Origin: Arsenicitalea aurantiaca
GTDB lineage: Bacteria > Pseudomonadota > Alphaproteobacteria > Rhizobiales > Devosiaceae
Length of the DNA stretch: 64,000 bases
Reading direction: 5' to 3'
Assembly: GCF_003994485.1 (NCBI RefSeq)
Contig: NZ_RZNJ01000003.1
Coordinates: 372,525-436,524 of the forward strand
Position numbers and translations under genes: made by a program. The notes under the pieces were generated by a model. That model was not told where the DNA came from. It saw only the letters and a list, made by a program, of their open reading frames with translations, and made no database searches. This document shows, piece after piece, positions 26,194 through 34,668 of this stretch; within the stretch, counting starts at the first letter, position 1, and each line of letters begins with the position of its first letter.

Positions 26194-27126
26194 TTGAGCA
26201 AAACCGGTGCAGCTGCAGAAATCGGCGGGGTCTATCCCATGCTCTATGCGTTCTGGGATGGGGACGGCCGGCTCGACCACAGGGCGATGGACCTGCAGGT
26301 CGGCCATGTGCTCGAGGCGGGCGCCGATGGCGTCGCCGTACTGGGTCTCGTCACCGAATCCCATCGCATGGATGCGCGCGAGCGGCTGGCGCTGACGCGC
26401 AGCGTGGGCCAGCGTCTTGGGGGAGAGTGCCCCTATTCGGTAACGATCACCGGGGAAACCGTCGACGAGCAACGCGCCTTTGCCGACGCGGCGCTCGAGG
26501 CCGGGGCGGACTGGCTGATCCTGCAACCGCCATTGAAGACCGTCCTGGGCGAGGCCGAACTCATCGCGTTCTTTGCTGCAATCGCAGAGGGTCTCGCCTG
26601 CCCGCTCGGGGTACAGAACAACCCGGAGCATCTGAAGAATGCCTTTTCCGCCGCCGGGCTCATCCGCCTCCACGAGGCGGTGCCGGCCATCACCATTGCC
26701 AAGGCGGAGGGGCCCGTCGTAACCGCCGAGCCGCTGATCGATGCCACCCGGGCGAGCCTGCGCAGTTTCGGCGGTCATGGCGGGATCGAGCATACGCGGC
26801 TCCTGCGCGCGGGCGCGCACGGGCTGATCCCCGCACCCGACTGCCTGCCGCTGCAGATCCGGATCGACCGGCTCTGGGCGGAAGGCACCGAAGAGGCGCG
26901 GGCGGAGGCCGAGGCGATCGAGACCGAATTGCTGCCGCTCATCGTTTTCATGAACCGCTCGATCGACGTGCTGCTCTGCTATGGCCGGCAATTCATGGCG
27001 AGACGCCTTGGTCTCGAGGACAGCTTCGACCGTTTCGGCACACTTCGTCCCACACCATTCGGTCTTGCCGAAATGGACCGGCTCTACGAGCGCCTGAGCG
27101 AGACCGAAGCGCGCTATCTGGGCTGA
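26194..27126 (+). CDS. Dihydrodipicolinate synthase (DapA) family protein, module B
   Basis: The 310-residue TIM-barrel protein starts at a TTG (26194) placed 7 nt after GGGAGG (26181-26186). An earlier TTG at 26179 would overlap that site. The Schiff-base lysine is seen in ITIAKAEGP. The usual YNNP tyrosine is replaced by glutamine in LGVQNNPEHL, as in a known DapA-family subgroup with a Q-N/D-x-P motif. It is therefore an aldolase or dehydratase for a sugar acid or 2-oxo acid rather than DapA itself (inference). It converges with the isochorismatase-like gene by 13 bp. Confidence 0.85.
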   Translation: MSKTGAAAEIGGVYPMLYAFWDGDGRLDHRAMDLQVGHVLEAGADGVAVLGLVTESHRMDARERLALTRSVGQRLGGECPYSVTITGETVDEQRAFADAALEAGADWLILQPPLKTVLGEAELIAFFAAIAEGLACPLGVQNNPEHLKNAFSAAGLIRLHEAVPAITIAKAEGPVVTAEPLIDATRASLRSFGGHGGIEHTRLLRAGAHGLIPAPDCLPLQIRIDRLWAEGTEEARAEAEAIETELLPLIVFMNRSIDVLLCYGRQFMARRLGLEDSFDRFGTLRPTPFGLAEMDRLYERLSETEARYLG

Positions 27127-27746
27127 GGGGCCCAGGCGGAGAGGACTTCCGCCATGTCCAGAACCGCGAGTTGCTGGCCGAACCGGCTGCGATAGATGGC
27201 GAGCATCGCGTCATGCGTCTCGTCGGCGGAGCTGCAGACGCCGTCGGAGACGATGACGACGCGATAGCCCAGGTCGATCGCGCCCATGACGGTGGCCAGC
27301 ACGCAGATCTCGGTTTCCCCGCCGGTCACGACCAGCGTGTGGACATGGTCTGCCTGCAATCGGCTGTGGAGCGCACCCGATAGCCAGGGAGAATAGACCT
27401 GCTTGTCGACAATTCGCGCGGGCGGGCTGAAAATGCTGAGCGCTGGAATGATATCGAGGAGGTCCGGCGGCAGCACCGCCTGCGTCATCATGGGCCAGCG
27501 GCTGTAATAGGCCTGCCAGGCGCCCGGAGCGCTTTCTGGCCGGTCGGCCGGGATGAAGCGCGAGAAGATCGTGCGGGCCGCCTGCTGTTCGACGAGCGCC
27601 GCGATGGCTGGGATGACACGCACCATCCAAGGCGCGTGCCAAGGCGTGGGTTCGGCAAACATGCGCTGCATATCCACGCAGATATGGGCGCAGCGATCGG
27701 GGTCTGAAAAAAGGCGGTCGGGATCCAAGGCGCACTCCTTGCTCAC
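27114..27746 (-). CDS. Isochorismatase-family cysteine hydrolase
   Basis: The 210-residue enzyme shows the catalytic triad of the family: Asp in ICVDMQRMF, Lys in IVDKQVYSPW and Cys in GGETEICVLATV, each in the expected order. Members hydrolyse amides, ureas or isochorismate-type ethers, so a nicotinamidase- or biuret-type function is possible. I cannot name the substrate. Its 3' end overlaps the convergent module B gene by 13 bp. Confidence 0.9.
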   Translation of the reverse strand: MSKECALDPDRLFSDPDRCAHICVDMQRMFAEPTPWHAPWMVRVIPAIAALVEQQAARTIFSRFIPADRPESAPGAWQAYYSRWPMMTQAVLPPDLLDIIPALSIFSPPARIVDKQVYSPWLSGALHSRLQADHVHTLVVTGGETEICVLATVMGAIDLGYRVVIVSDGVCSSADETHDAMLAIYRSRFGQQLAVLDMAEVLSAWAPQPR

Positions 27747-27798
27747 CGAATGCGCGCTGCCCTTCCGGGTTGCAGCGCCCTATCAAGGGTCAGCCGTC

Positions 27799-27900
27799 TC
27801 AGGCCGGCACGAGGCTGTAGGCGCCGACGAGCACCGTCATCGAGACAAAGAACAGGGCGGAGAGGGCGGCAGTCCGGATCATGGCGCGTGATCTCTTCAT
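27799..27900 (-). CDS. Possible 33-residue hydrophobic small protein
   Basis: An ATG at 27900 opens MKRSRAMIRTAALSALFFVS and ends 33 codons later after a single hydrophobic span. The basic N-terminus plus one helix is typical of small membrane proteins or a signal-like peptide. No good ribosome-binding site is seen and I know no homologue, so it may be chance. Confidence 0.25.
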   Translation of the reverse strand: MKRSRAMIRTAALSALFFVSMTVLVGAYSLVPA

Positions 27901-28018
27901 TGGTTGCGAGGGTCGGAGGCAGAACCCGTTGCAACCCGATCCGTTCCGCAGCAAATGCGTCCATCGCCGCGCGAAGCCAGCGGACGAAAGTCAAAGTGGG
28001 TGGGGAGAGAAGAAATGG

Positions 28019-28091
28019 TGCCCAGGGCCGGAATCGAACCAGCGACACGCGGATTTTCAATCCGCTGCTCTACCAACTGAGCTACCTGGGC
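28019..28091 (-). tRNA. tRNA-Phe (GAA)
   Basis: The minus strand folds into a standard 73-nt cloverleaf: acceptor GCCCAGG, D-arm GCTC..GAGC, anticodon stem GCGGA with loop TTGAAAA (anticodon GAA), and T-loop GGTTCGATTCC. The 3' CCA is encoded (28016-28018). Confidence 0.97.
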
Positions 28092-28285
28092 GCTCGGGCG
28101 CGAAGCGAAGCCGCGCCGTAAGGCTCGCGGTTTATAGGGTGAAGGTTTTGAGGGCGCAAGGGGGCAAAGCGCAATTGCCGTGCGCAATTCACACTGCTCG
28201 CCAATAGGGGCCCCGAGAGCCATTGCACCGGCCCGCGCTATCGCCCAAGCTGGGGGTGAACAGCAAAGAACACTGGAGAACCGAC

Positions 28286-29047
28286 GTGCTGGACGATCTC
28301 AAGGGCAAGCGCGCACTCATTACCGGATCCTCGACGGGCATAGGCGCCGCACTGGCGCGGGAATTCGCGCGGCTCGGCGTTGCGGTTGCCGTGCATGGCC
28401 ACTCCAATGCGGATGCCGCGCAGCAGGTGGTCGACGACATCATCGCGGCGCGCGGCACGGCGATCAGGGTGCTCGGGGATGTGAGCAAGCCCGAAGACTG
28501 CGCACGGATCGTCGAGGAAGCGGCGCACGGGCTCGGCGGGCTCGACATTCTGATCAACAATGCCGGCGCGATGGTCGAGCGCGTGACCAATGCAGCCTTC
28601 TCGAACGATCTTTTCGACCAGGTCTACAACCTCAACGTGCGTTCGGTGCTGGCGGTGACCAAGGCCGCCCTCCCCTACCTCAAGGCGCAGGGCAAAGGCG
28701 CGATCGTCAATACCGGCTCGGTCGCGGGTCGCATGGGTGGCTATGGCGGCTCCACGGTCTACGCCTCGGCCAAGGCGGCGGTCCACTCGATCACGCGCAA
28801 TGCGGCACGCGAATTCGCGCCGTTCAACGTTCGCGTCAACACCGTCGCGCCCGGGTTCATCGTCACGCCGTTCCATGATTCGACGCCCGAGGAAACGCGC
28901 AAGCAGATCGCCCAGCAGATCCCGATGGGGCGGCTCGGCACGCCTGAGGAATGCGTGGGTGCCTATGTATTTCTCTGCTCGGAAAGCATGAGCGGCTACA
29001 TCACCGGCCAGATCATCGACGTCAATGGCGGTCAGCTGATGAGCTGA
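28286..29047 (+). CDS. Short-chain dehydrogenase/reductase (SDR)
   Basis: The 253-residue classical SDR has the cofactor motif ITGSSTGIGAALA, NNAGA, the catalytic Ser in VNTGSVAG, Tyr and Lys in YASAKAAVHS, and a typical C-terminal YITGQIIDVNGG. A GTG at 28286 preceded by GGAG at 7 nt gives the family-like start MLDDLKGKRALITG. Upstream in-frame codons lack support. It is an NAD(P)-dependent oxidoreductase of a sugar, polyol or 3-oxoacyl compound. The flanking sugar-acid modules favour the first. Confidence 0.88.
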   Translation: MLDDLKGKRALITGSSTGIGAALAREFARLGVAVAVHGHSNADAAQQVVDDIIAARGTAIRVLGDVSKPEDCARIVEEAAHGLGGLDILINNAGAMVERVTNAAFSNDLFDQVYNLNVRSVLAVTKAALPYLKAQGKGAIVNTGSVAGRMGGYGGSTVYASAKAAVHSITRNAAREFAPFNVRVNTVAPGFIVTPFHDSTPEETRKQIAQQIPMGRLGTPEECVGAYVFLCSESMSGYITGQIIDVNGGQLMS

Positions 29048-29056
29048 TAAACGCGC

Positions 29057-29081
29057 GCGGAGGCCCGTCACGGGTCTCCGC
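29057..29081 (+). terminator. Hairpin after the SDR gene
   Basis: GCGGAGGCCCG (29057-29067) pairs with CGGGTCTCCGC (29071-29081), one G-T pair, with loop TCA. No T-run follows, so termination is uncertain. It may be an intercistronic hairpin before the lytic transglycosylase gene. Confidence 0.5.
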
Positions 29082-29100
29082 ACATCGGGAGGAGCGCGAC

Positions 29101-30012
29101 ATGCCCCGACCGGCGGGGTTGAGACTGCTGATCGTGGCCCTGCTGCTGGCCGCACCGACGGCGCCCACGCTGGCCGAACCCGAAGAGGACCGGCGGCGCT
29201 GCCACGCGCTCGAGGGCGACGAGATCTGCATCGGTGAGGCGGACTACACCCGGGACGTGTGCCGCGCGATCGAACGGCTCGCCATCCGCAACGGATTGCC
29301 CGAGGGGTTTTTTGCGCGCCTCATCTGGCAGGAGAGCCGATTCGACCCGACGGCCATCAGCCCGGTCGGGGCACAGGGCATCGCCCAGTTTATGCCGGGC
29401 ACGGCCCGCCTCCGGGCTCTGGGCGATCCGTTCGACCCGGCAGAGGCCCTTGCGCGTTCAGCCGAGTACCTCGCCTTCCTCAACGACAAGTTCGGCAATC
29501 TGGGGCTGGCCGCCGCCGCCTATAATGGCGGCGAGGGGCGAATGTCGCGCTATGTCGCGCAAGGGGGCGGCCTGCCGCTCGAAACACGCGACTATGTCAG
29601 GATCATCACCGGGCGAAGCGTCGAGCACTGGCGTGCGGAGACCCCGGAGCCGGCCGACTATACGCTCGACCCCGAACGCCCGTTCGAGCCCGCCTGCATC
29701 GAGATGGCGCGGGCGGTGCCGATGCCCGAATTCGGGCCGACACCGGGGGAGTGGCAGCCCTGGGGGGTGCTCTTGGCCCAGCATTTCTCGCGCGAGCAGG
29801 CGAGCGGCGCCTTCGAGCGCGTTCGGGACAGACACCAGAGCGTCCTCGGGCAGGAAAAGCTCATGCTGATCACCGTGCGCAATCCGAGCTTCGGGACGCG
29901 GCAGCGCTTCTCGGCCATGGTGGGCCGCCAGACACGCGAGGAGGCGCAGGCGCTCTGCACCGCACTCACGCGCAGCGGTGGCACCTGTATCGTCCAGCGC
30001 AACGGGGAATAG
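29101..30012 (+). CDS. Lytic transglycosylase (SLT domain)
   Basis: The 303-residue secreted enzyme has a signal peptide cleaved near PTLAE and a goose-type SLT domain at about 50-170. The catalytic Glu lies in LIWQESRFDPTAISPVGAQG, and GIAQFMPGTA and AAAYNGGEGRMSRY follow. It cleaves peptidoglycan glycan strands. The C-terminal 60 residues (RFSAMVGRQTREEAQALCTA) resemble an SPOR-like fold with two cysteines. The ATG has a GGGAGGAG site. Confidence 0.9.
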   Translation: MPRPAGLRLLIVALLLAAPTAPTLAEPEEDRRRCHALEGDEICIGEADYTRDVCRAIERLAIRNGLPEGFFARLIWQESRFDPTAISPVGAQGIAQFMPGTARLRALGDPFDPAEALARSAEYLAFLNDKFGNLGLAAAAYNGGEGRMSRYVAQGGGLPLETRDYVRIITGRSVEHWRAETPEPADYTLDPERPFEPACIEMARAVPMPEFGPTPGEWQPWGVLLAQHFSREQASGAFERVRDRHQSVLGQEKLMLITVRNPSFGTRQRFSAMVGRQTREEAQALCTALTRSGGTCIVQRNGE

Positions 30013-30018
30013 CCGCGC

Positions 30019-30801
30019 TCAGTCGTCCATGTGCGGCCAGGTGGGGAAGCCACCGCCCAGCCAACGGTTCTGCGGCGCATCGGGATCGAGCGGGGCATCG
30101 CAGTATGGAAGACCGAGTTCGCGCGAGTTGTGGCGCGGCACCCAGCCCAGCGTCTCCCCGGGCGGGTTCGAGAACCAGGCGCCGTCATTGGCCGAAATGC
30201 CGAAGAGCGTTTTGCATCCAAGCTCGGGGACATCGAGCGCCCGCTCGATGAGGTCCGAGAGGTCGTCCTTGTTGCACCAGACCCGACACTCCCGCGTCGT
30301 CTTGGGCGAACCGGCCGCACAGATCCGGATCGAGAGCGACTGCACGCCGAATTTGTGGAAGTAGAGGCTCGCGAGGTTCTCCCCGAAGAGCTTCGAGACG
30401 CCGTAAAGCGAGTCCGGGCGCGGGTCGGCATCGAGGCCGAGCGGCTCGGCGCCCGCCGGGTACATGCCGATCACATGATAGGACGAGGCAAAGACCACGC
30501 GCCCGACGCCGGCTTTCCGGGCTGCGTCGAAGACGTTGTAGGTGCCCCTGATATTGGCGTTTAGGATCGTCTCCCAGCCCGCCTCCTTGGCCTCCCCGCC
30601 GAAATGGACGACTGCCGCGATATCGCGCGCCATCAGCGCATCGACGGCAGCGCGGTCCGAGAGATCGGCGAGCGTCATGTCCTCGCCGTCTGCGGGCCGA
30701 CGGATGTCGGTGGCGACATAGTCGCGTCCGGCGCCGGCAAAACGGGCGCGCAGATGCGTGCCGAGCGTGCCGGCCGCGCCGGTGATAAGGATTGCCGCCA
30801 T
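30019..30801 (-). CDS. Uronate dehydrogenase-like NAD-dependent epimerase/dehydratase family protein
   Basis: The 260-residue protein resembles Agrobacterium uronate dehydrogenase (265 residues). It has the NAD-binding ITGAAGTLG, the family stretch VVFASSYHVIGMYP, the YxxxK pair in SLYGVSKLFGENLASLYFHK, and a late SANDGAWF. Uronate dehydrogenase oxidises D-galacturonate or D-glucuronate to the aldarolactone. Its place after the ABC transporter genes and near a 5-dehydro-4-deoxyglucarate dehydratase fits the oxidative uronate pathway. Confidence 0.85.
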   Translation of the reverse strand: MAAILITGAAGTLGTHLRARFAGAGRDYVATDIRRPADGEDMTLADLSDRAAVDALMARDIAAVVHFGGEAKEAGWETILNANIRGTYNVFDAARKAGVGRVVFASSYHVIGMYPAGAEPLGLDADPRPDSLYGVSKLFGENLASLYFHKFGVQSLSIRICAAGSPKTTRECRVWCNKDDLSDLIERALDVPELGCKTLFGISANDGAWFSNPPGETLGWVPRHNSRELGLPYCDAPLDPDAPQNRWLGGGFPTWPHMDD

Positions 30802-30805
30802 AGTC

Positions 30806-32509
30806 TCACCCGGCCATCTGCAGTCGGAGACGCGGATCGGGTCGCGGAACGGCGCTGATCAGGGTCCTGGTATATTCGTGAACCGGGTTCTCGCAGACCT
30901 GCACCACATCTCCCATCTCCACGATCTGCCCCCTCTTCATCACGGCGACGCGGTCGCAGAAATAGCGGATGACTGCAATGTCGTGGGAGATGAAAAGATA
31001 AGAGAGGCCATATTCGGCCTGAAGGTCCCGCATCAGGTCGAGGACCTGGTGGCGCAGGGACACATCGAGCGCGGAGGTCGGCTCATCTGCAATGATAAGG
31101 CGTGGCCGGACCGCGATCGCCCTTGCGATAGAAATGCGCTGGCGCTGCCCGCCCGAAAAGGCATGCGGATAGCGGTCCGAGATATCCGCCGGCAATCCGA
31201 CGCGGGTGAGGAGATCGCGCACCCGGCCCTGCATCTGGCGTTCGGTCATGTCGGTATTGGTGCGCAGCGGCTCGGAGATGATCTGGTAGATGGTCATGCG
31301 CGGATTGAGCGAGGCGTGCGGATCCTGGAAGATCATCCGCACCTCCCCGTAGAGCGCCTTCATCTCGCGGCGGGAGAGGCTCGCGAGATCGACCACGCCC
31401 CCCTCACCCCGCCAGTAATCGACCTTGCCGCTCGTCGGCGTGTAGACGCGCAGCAGCGTGCGCCCCAGCGTCGTCTTGCCCGAGCCGGACTCGCCGACGA
31501 CCCCCACGCTCTCGCCCTCGTTGATGGTGAGGCTGACGCCATTGATCGCCTTGAGATACGCGGTCGGGCGGCCCATGAAACCGGGATTGAGCGGGAAATG
31601 GAGTTCGAGATCGCTGATCCGCGCGATGGGCTTTTCGGCCTCGGGCCGGGGCGGGCGCGGTGCGGGACGCTCGAGTTTCAGGATCGAGCCCAGGAGCGCA
31701 CGGGTATAGGCCTGCTGGGGCTTTTCAAAGAGCGAGAAGACGTCAGCCTCCTCGACCTTCTCGCCCTTGAACATCACCATCACCCGATCGGCGATCTGGG
31801 CGACCACACCCATGTCATGGGTGATGAACAGCACCGCCATGCCGCGGTCGCGCTGCAGTTCGCGGATGAGCGCCAGGATTTCGGCCTGCGTCGTCACGTC
31901 GAGCGCTGTCGTCGGCTCGTCCGCGATCAGGATTTCGGGATTGCACGAGAGCGCCATGGCGATCATCGCACGCTGCCGCATGCCGCCGGAAAACTCGAAG
32001 GAATACCGGTCGAGCGCTTCTTCGGGGTTGGGAATCCGTACCCGGTCGAGCAGGGCAGCGGCGCGGCGCCGGGCCTCCGCCTTGTCCACCTTTTCGTGCA
32101 GCAGGATGGTCTCGGTGATCTGGCGCCCGATGGTGTGGACCGGCGACAGCGAGCTCATCGGCTCCTGGAAGATCATTGCGATGCGCCGGCCGCGGATCTC
32201 GCGGATCGCCCGCCCGCGATTGCCCAGGGCGACGATGTCGGTCTCCCCGGCGCCGTCCTTGTCCTTGAGGAGGATGCGGCCATTGGTGATGCGTCCCGGC
32301 TCGGCGATCAGTTGCAGGATGGCCCGTGCGGTGACGGACTTGCCCGAACCCGACTCTCCGACGACGCAGAGCGTCTCGCCCCGGCCAATGGAAAAGCTCA
32401 CATCCTTGACGGCGTGGACCAGCCCCTTGTGGACGGGGAATTCGACCGAGAGGTTCTCGACCCGGAGGACCGGCGCGCCGGGCTCACTTTGCATAGGGGT
32501 CTGCGGCAT
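30806..32509 (-). CDS. Peptide/opine-type ABC transporter ATP-binding protein with two ATPase domains
   Basis: The 567-residue protein fuses DppD- and DppF-like ATPases. Domain 1 has Walker A GESGSGKS and signature FSGGMRQRAMIA with DEPTTALD. Domain 2 has GESGSGKTTLG, FSGGQRQRISIA and DEPTSALD. Each domain ends with an oligopeptide-transporter C-terminal extension. The ATG at 32509 has GGAG seven nt upstream and overlaps the permease end by 26 bp. An ATG at 32494 is the alternative. It energises the importer of module C. Confidence 0.93.
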   Translation of the reverse strand: MPQTPMQSEPGAPVLRVENLSVEFPVHKGLVHAVKDVSFSIGRGETLCVVGESGSGKSVTARAILQLIAEPGRITNGRILLKDKDGAGETDIVALGNRGRAIREIRGRRIAMIFQEPMSSLSPVHTIGRQITETILLHEKVDKAEARRRAAALLDRVRIPNPEEALDRYSFEFSGGMRQRAMIAMALSCNPEILIADEPTTALDVTTQAEILALIRELQRDRGMAVLFITHDMGVVAQIADRVMVMFKGEKVEEADVFSLFEKPQQAYTRALLGSILKLERPAPRPPRPEAEKPIARISDLELHFPLNPGFMGRPTAYLKAINGVSLTINEGESVGVVGESGSGKTTLGRTLLRVYTPTSGKVDYWRGEGGVVDLASLSRREMKALYGEVRMIFQDPHASLNPRMTIYQIISEPLRTNTDMTERQMQGRVRDLLTRVGLPADISDRYPHAFSGGQRQRISIARAIAVRPRLIIADEPTSALDVSLRHQVLDLMRDLQAEYGLSYLFISHDIAVIRYFCDRVAVMKRGQIVEMGDVVQVCENPVHEYTRTLISAVPRPDPRLRLQMAG

Positions 32510-33626
32510 CGCGCACTCCATCGCCAAGGAAGTTGAGGGCCAGGACGGCGACCACGACGCAGATGCCCGGAATGAAGAGCCAGGGCGCTTGGGTGATGGC
32601 GCGCAGGTTCTGCGTATCCTGCAGCAGCACCCCCCAGCTGACGATGGGCGGCTGCAGCCCCAGCCCGAGGAAGCTGAGGGCGGTTTCGGCAAGGATCATG
32701 TTGGGGATGGCAAGCGTGATCGCCGCAATGATGTGGGAATAGAGCGAAGGCATCATGTGCTTCATGATGAGGCGATATTCGCTGACACCGTCGAGCCGGG
32801 CGGCAATGACGAAATCATCGCCCCGGAGGCTCAGGAAGCGCCCGCGGACCACCCGGGCGATCTCGGTCCAGCCGATCAGAGAGAGAATAACGAGGATGGC
32901 GAAATAGACCTGGAGCGGCGGCCACTCGCGCGGCATGGCAGCTGCAAGCCCGAGCCAGAGCGGGATGGTGGGGATCGAGCGGATGAACTCGATCACCCGC
33001 TGGATGGCCCGATCGGCGAAGCCGCCATAATAGCCCGATATGCCGCCCAGGATCATGCCGATGACGAGGGAGAGGCCGACGCCCACGAGGCCGATGGACA
33101 TGGAAATGCGCGTGCCGTGTATGGTCCGGCTCAGCATGTCCCGACCCAGCCGGTCGGCGCCCATGAGGAAAAAGGGCTGGCTCGGATCGAGCGGGCCGAT
33201 GAAGTGCAGGTCGGTCTCGAAGAGCCCCCACATCCGATAGCTCTGTCCGCGCACGAAAAGGCCGATCGGGATGGTGACGTCCGGATCGACGACGAACACC
33301 CGCCGGAAGCTCGCCTGGTCGAGCTCGATCGAATAGCCCTTCACATGGGGCTGGAAGCTGCCATCGACGAAGAGCCCGATGCTCTGGGGCGGCGCATAGG
33401 TGTAGCGCGGATCGAACCGGCCGGGATCGGTCGGGGCGAGGAACTCGGCGAACAGCGCCACGAAATAGATGAAGCCGACGACGACGAGCGAGAAGACGGC
33501 CAGCTTGTGGCGGCGGAATTTGTGCCAGATCAGCCCCCACTGGCTCGCGCCCTGGAGGCGGGAGGCGTCGACCTGCTGGTCGAGGAGCGCCGCGTCGGCT
33601 GCGGCCTGTACCGTGGGCTCGCTCAT
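32484..33626 (-). CDS. ABC transporter permease, DppC-like (module C)
   Basis: The 380-residue permease has an N-terminal OppC_N region, then a BPD_transp_1 domain with the EAA-type loop DDFVIAARLDGVSEYRLIMKH. About 100 extra residues between helices 1 and 2 form a large periplasmic domain, as seen in YejE-like members. Its ATG overlaps the stop of the upstream permease (ATGA). It forms the membrane pore with the DppB-like partner. Confidence 0.92.
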   Translation of the reverse strand: MSEPTVQAAADAALLDQQVDASRLQGASQWGLIWHKFRRHKLAVFSLVVVGFIYFVALFAEFLAPTDPGRFDPRYTYAPPQSIGLFVDGSFQPHVKGYSIELDQASFRRVFVVDPDVTIPIGLFVRGQSYRMWGLFETDLHFIGPLDPSQPFFLMGADRLGRDMLSRTIHGTRISMSIGLVGVGLSLVIGMILGGISGYYGGFADRAIQRVIEFIRSIPTIPLWLGLAAAMPREWPPLQVYFAILVILSLIGWTEIARVVRGRFLSLRGDDFVIAARLDGVSEYRLIMKHMMPSLYSHIIAAITLAIPNMILAETALSFLGLGLQPPIVSWGVLLQDTQNLRAITQAPWLFIPGICVVVAVLALNFLGDGVRDAADPYAK

Positions 33627-34609
33627 GACAGCCTGATCCTGGGGTCGGAGATGGCAAGGAGGATGTCCGAGATCAGCGTGCCGATGAGGACCAGGGCACC
33701 GCTGAGCAGGATGAAGGCGCCGGCAAGGAACATGTCCTGGCTCTTGAGCGCCTGCAGCAGCAAGGGACCGGCCGTGGGCAGGTTGAGCACGGTCGAGACG
33801 ATCAGTTCACCCGAAATCAGCGCCGGCAGCACCCAGCCCACCGTCGAGATGAAGGGGTTGAGCGCGACGCGCGTCGGGTAGGTGAGGATGAGGCGCGTCT
33901 CGGGCATGCCCTTGGCGCGCGCCGCCTCGACATAGGGCTTATGGAGCTCGTCGAGGAGATTGGCGCGCATGACGCGGATCAGCGATGCGGTGCCGGCCGT
34001 CCCGAGGATCAGGATCGGGATCCAGGCATGGGTGATGAAGTCCCAGATCTTGGCCCAGGAGAGCGGCGCATTGACGAACTGGGGAGAGAAGAGCCCGCCG
34101 ACCGATGCCCCGAACCACATGGTGGAGATGTACATGAGGACGATGGCGAGGAGGAAGTTCGGCGTCGCCATGCCGAGGAACCCGAAGATCGTCGCCACGT
34201 AATCGGTGACCGAGTACTGGCGGACGGCGGAGTAGATGCCGATGGGAAGGGACACGGCCCACATCGCGATGAGCGTCAGGAGCGATATCAGCGCCGTCAT
34301 GCCCATGCGGTCCCAGACAAGTTCGGTGACGGGCTGGTTCCACTCGAAGCTGTCGCCGAAATCGCCGCGGGTGACGATGCCGCCGATCCATTTGAAGTAT
34401 TGGGTGACCACGTCCTGGCCGAGCCCGTACCGGTCGCGCAGGGACTCAAGGCGTGCGGAATCGACGATGGTCCCGCTTTCGGCCAGCTGCGCGGCATAGG
34501 TGGAGACGAAGTCGCCAGGCGGCAGCTGGATGATGGTGTAGGCGAGGATCGAGATCGCGAACATGGCCGGGATCATTCCGGCGATCCGGCGCAGCACGAA
34601 CAGGAACAT
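33623..34609 (-). CDS. ABC transporter permease, DppB-like (module C)
   Basis: The 328-residue permease starts MFLFVLRRIAGMIPAMFAIS after a GGGAGG site. It has six hydrophobic segments and the EAA loop KPYVEAARAKGMPETRLI. It pairs with the DppC-like permease and follows the binding-protein gene after a strong hairpin. Confidence 0.93.
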   Translation of the reverse strand: MFLFVLRRIAGMIPAMFAISILAYTIIQLPPGDFVSTYAAQLAESGTIVDSARLESLRDRYGLGQDVVTQYFKWIGGIVTRGDFGDSFEWNQPVTELVWDRMGMTALISLLTLIAMWAVSLPIGIYSAVRQYSVTDYVATIFGFLGMATPNFLLAIVLMYISTMWFGASVGGLFSPQFVNAPLSWAKIWDFITHAWIPILILGTAGTASLIRVMRANLLDELHKPYVEAARAKGMPETRLILTYPTRVALNPFISTVGWVLPALISGELIVSTVLNLPTAGPLLLQALKSQDMFLAGAFILLSGALVLIGTLISDILLAISDPRIRLS

Positions 34610-34630
34610 CGGGGCCTCCCGCAACGAGGG

Positions 34631-34656
34631 GCCTTCCGGGCCGGAGCCCGGAAGGC
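34631..34656 (-). terminator. Intercistronic hairpin between binding protein and permease genes
   Basis: GCCTTCCGGG (34631-34640) and CCCGGAAGGC (34647-34656) form a perfect 10-bp stem with a 6-nt loop, 12 nt after the binding-protein stop. There is no T-run. It probably attenuates or stabilises the message to give excess binding protein. Confidence 0.65.
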
Positions 34657-34668
34657 GGATGGCTCAGC

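Noticed and set aside
28016-28091. Integration scar at the tRNA genes
   Set aside because: No integrase gene or repeat of the tRNA 3' end was found near tRNA-Phe or tRNA-Thr within the window.
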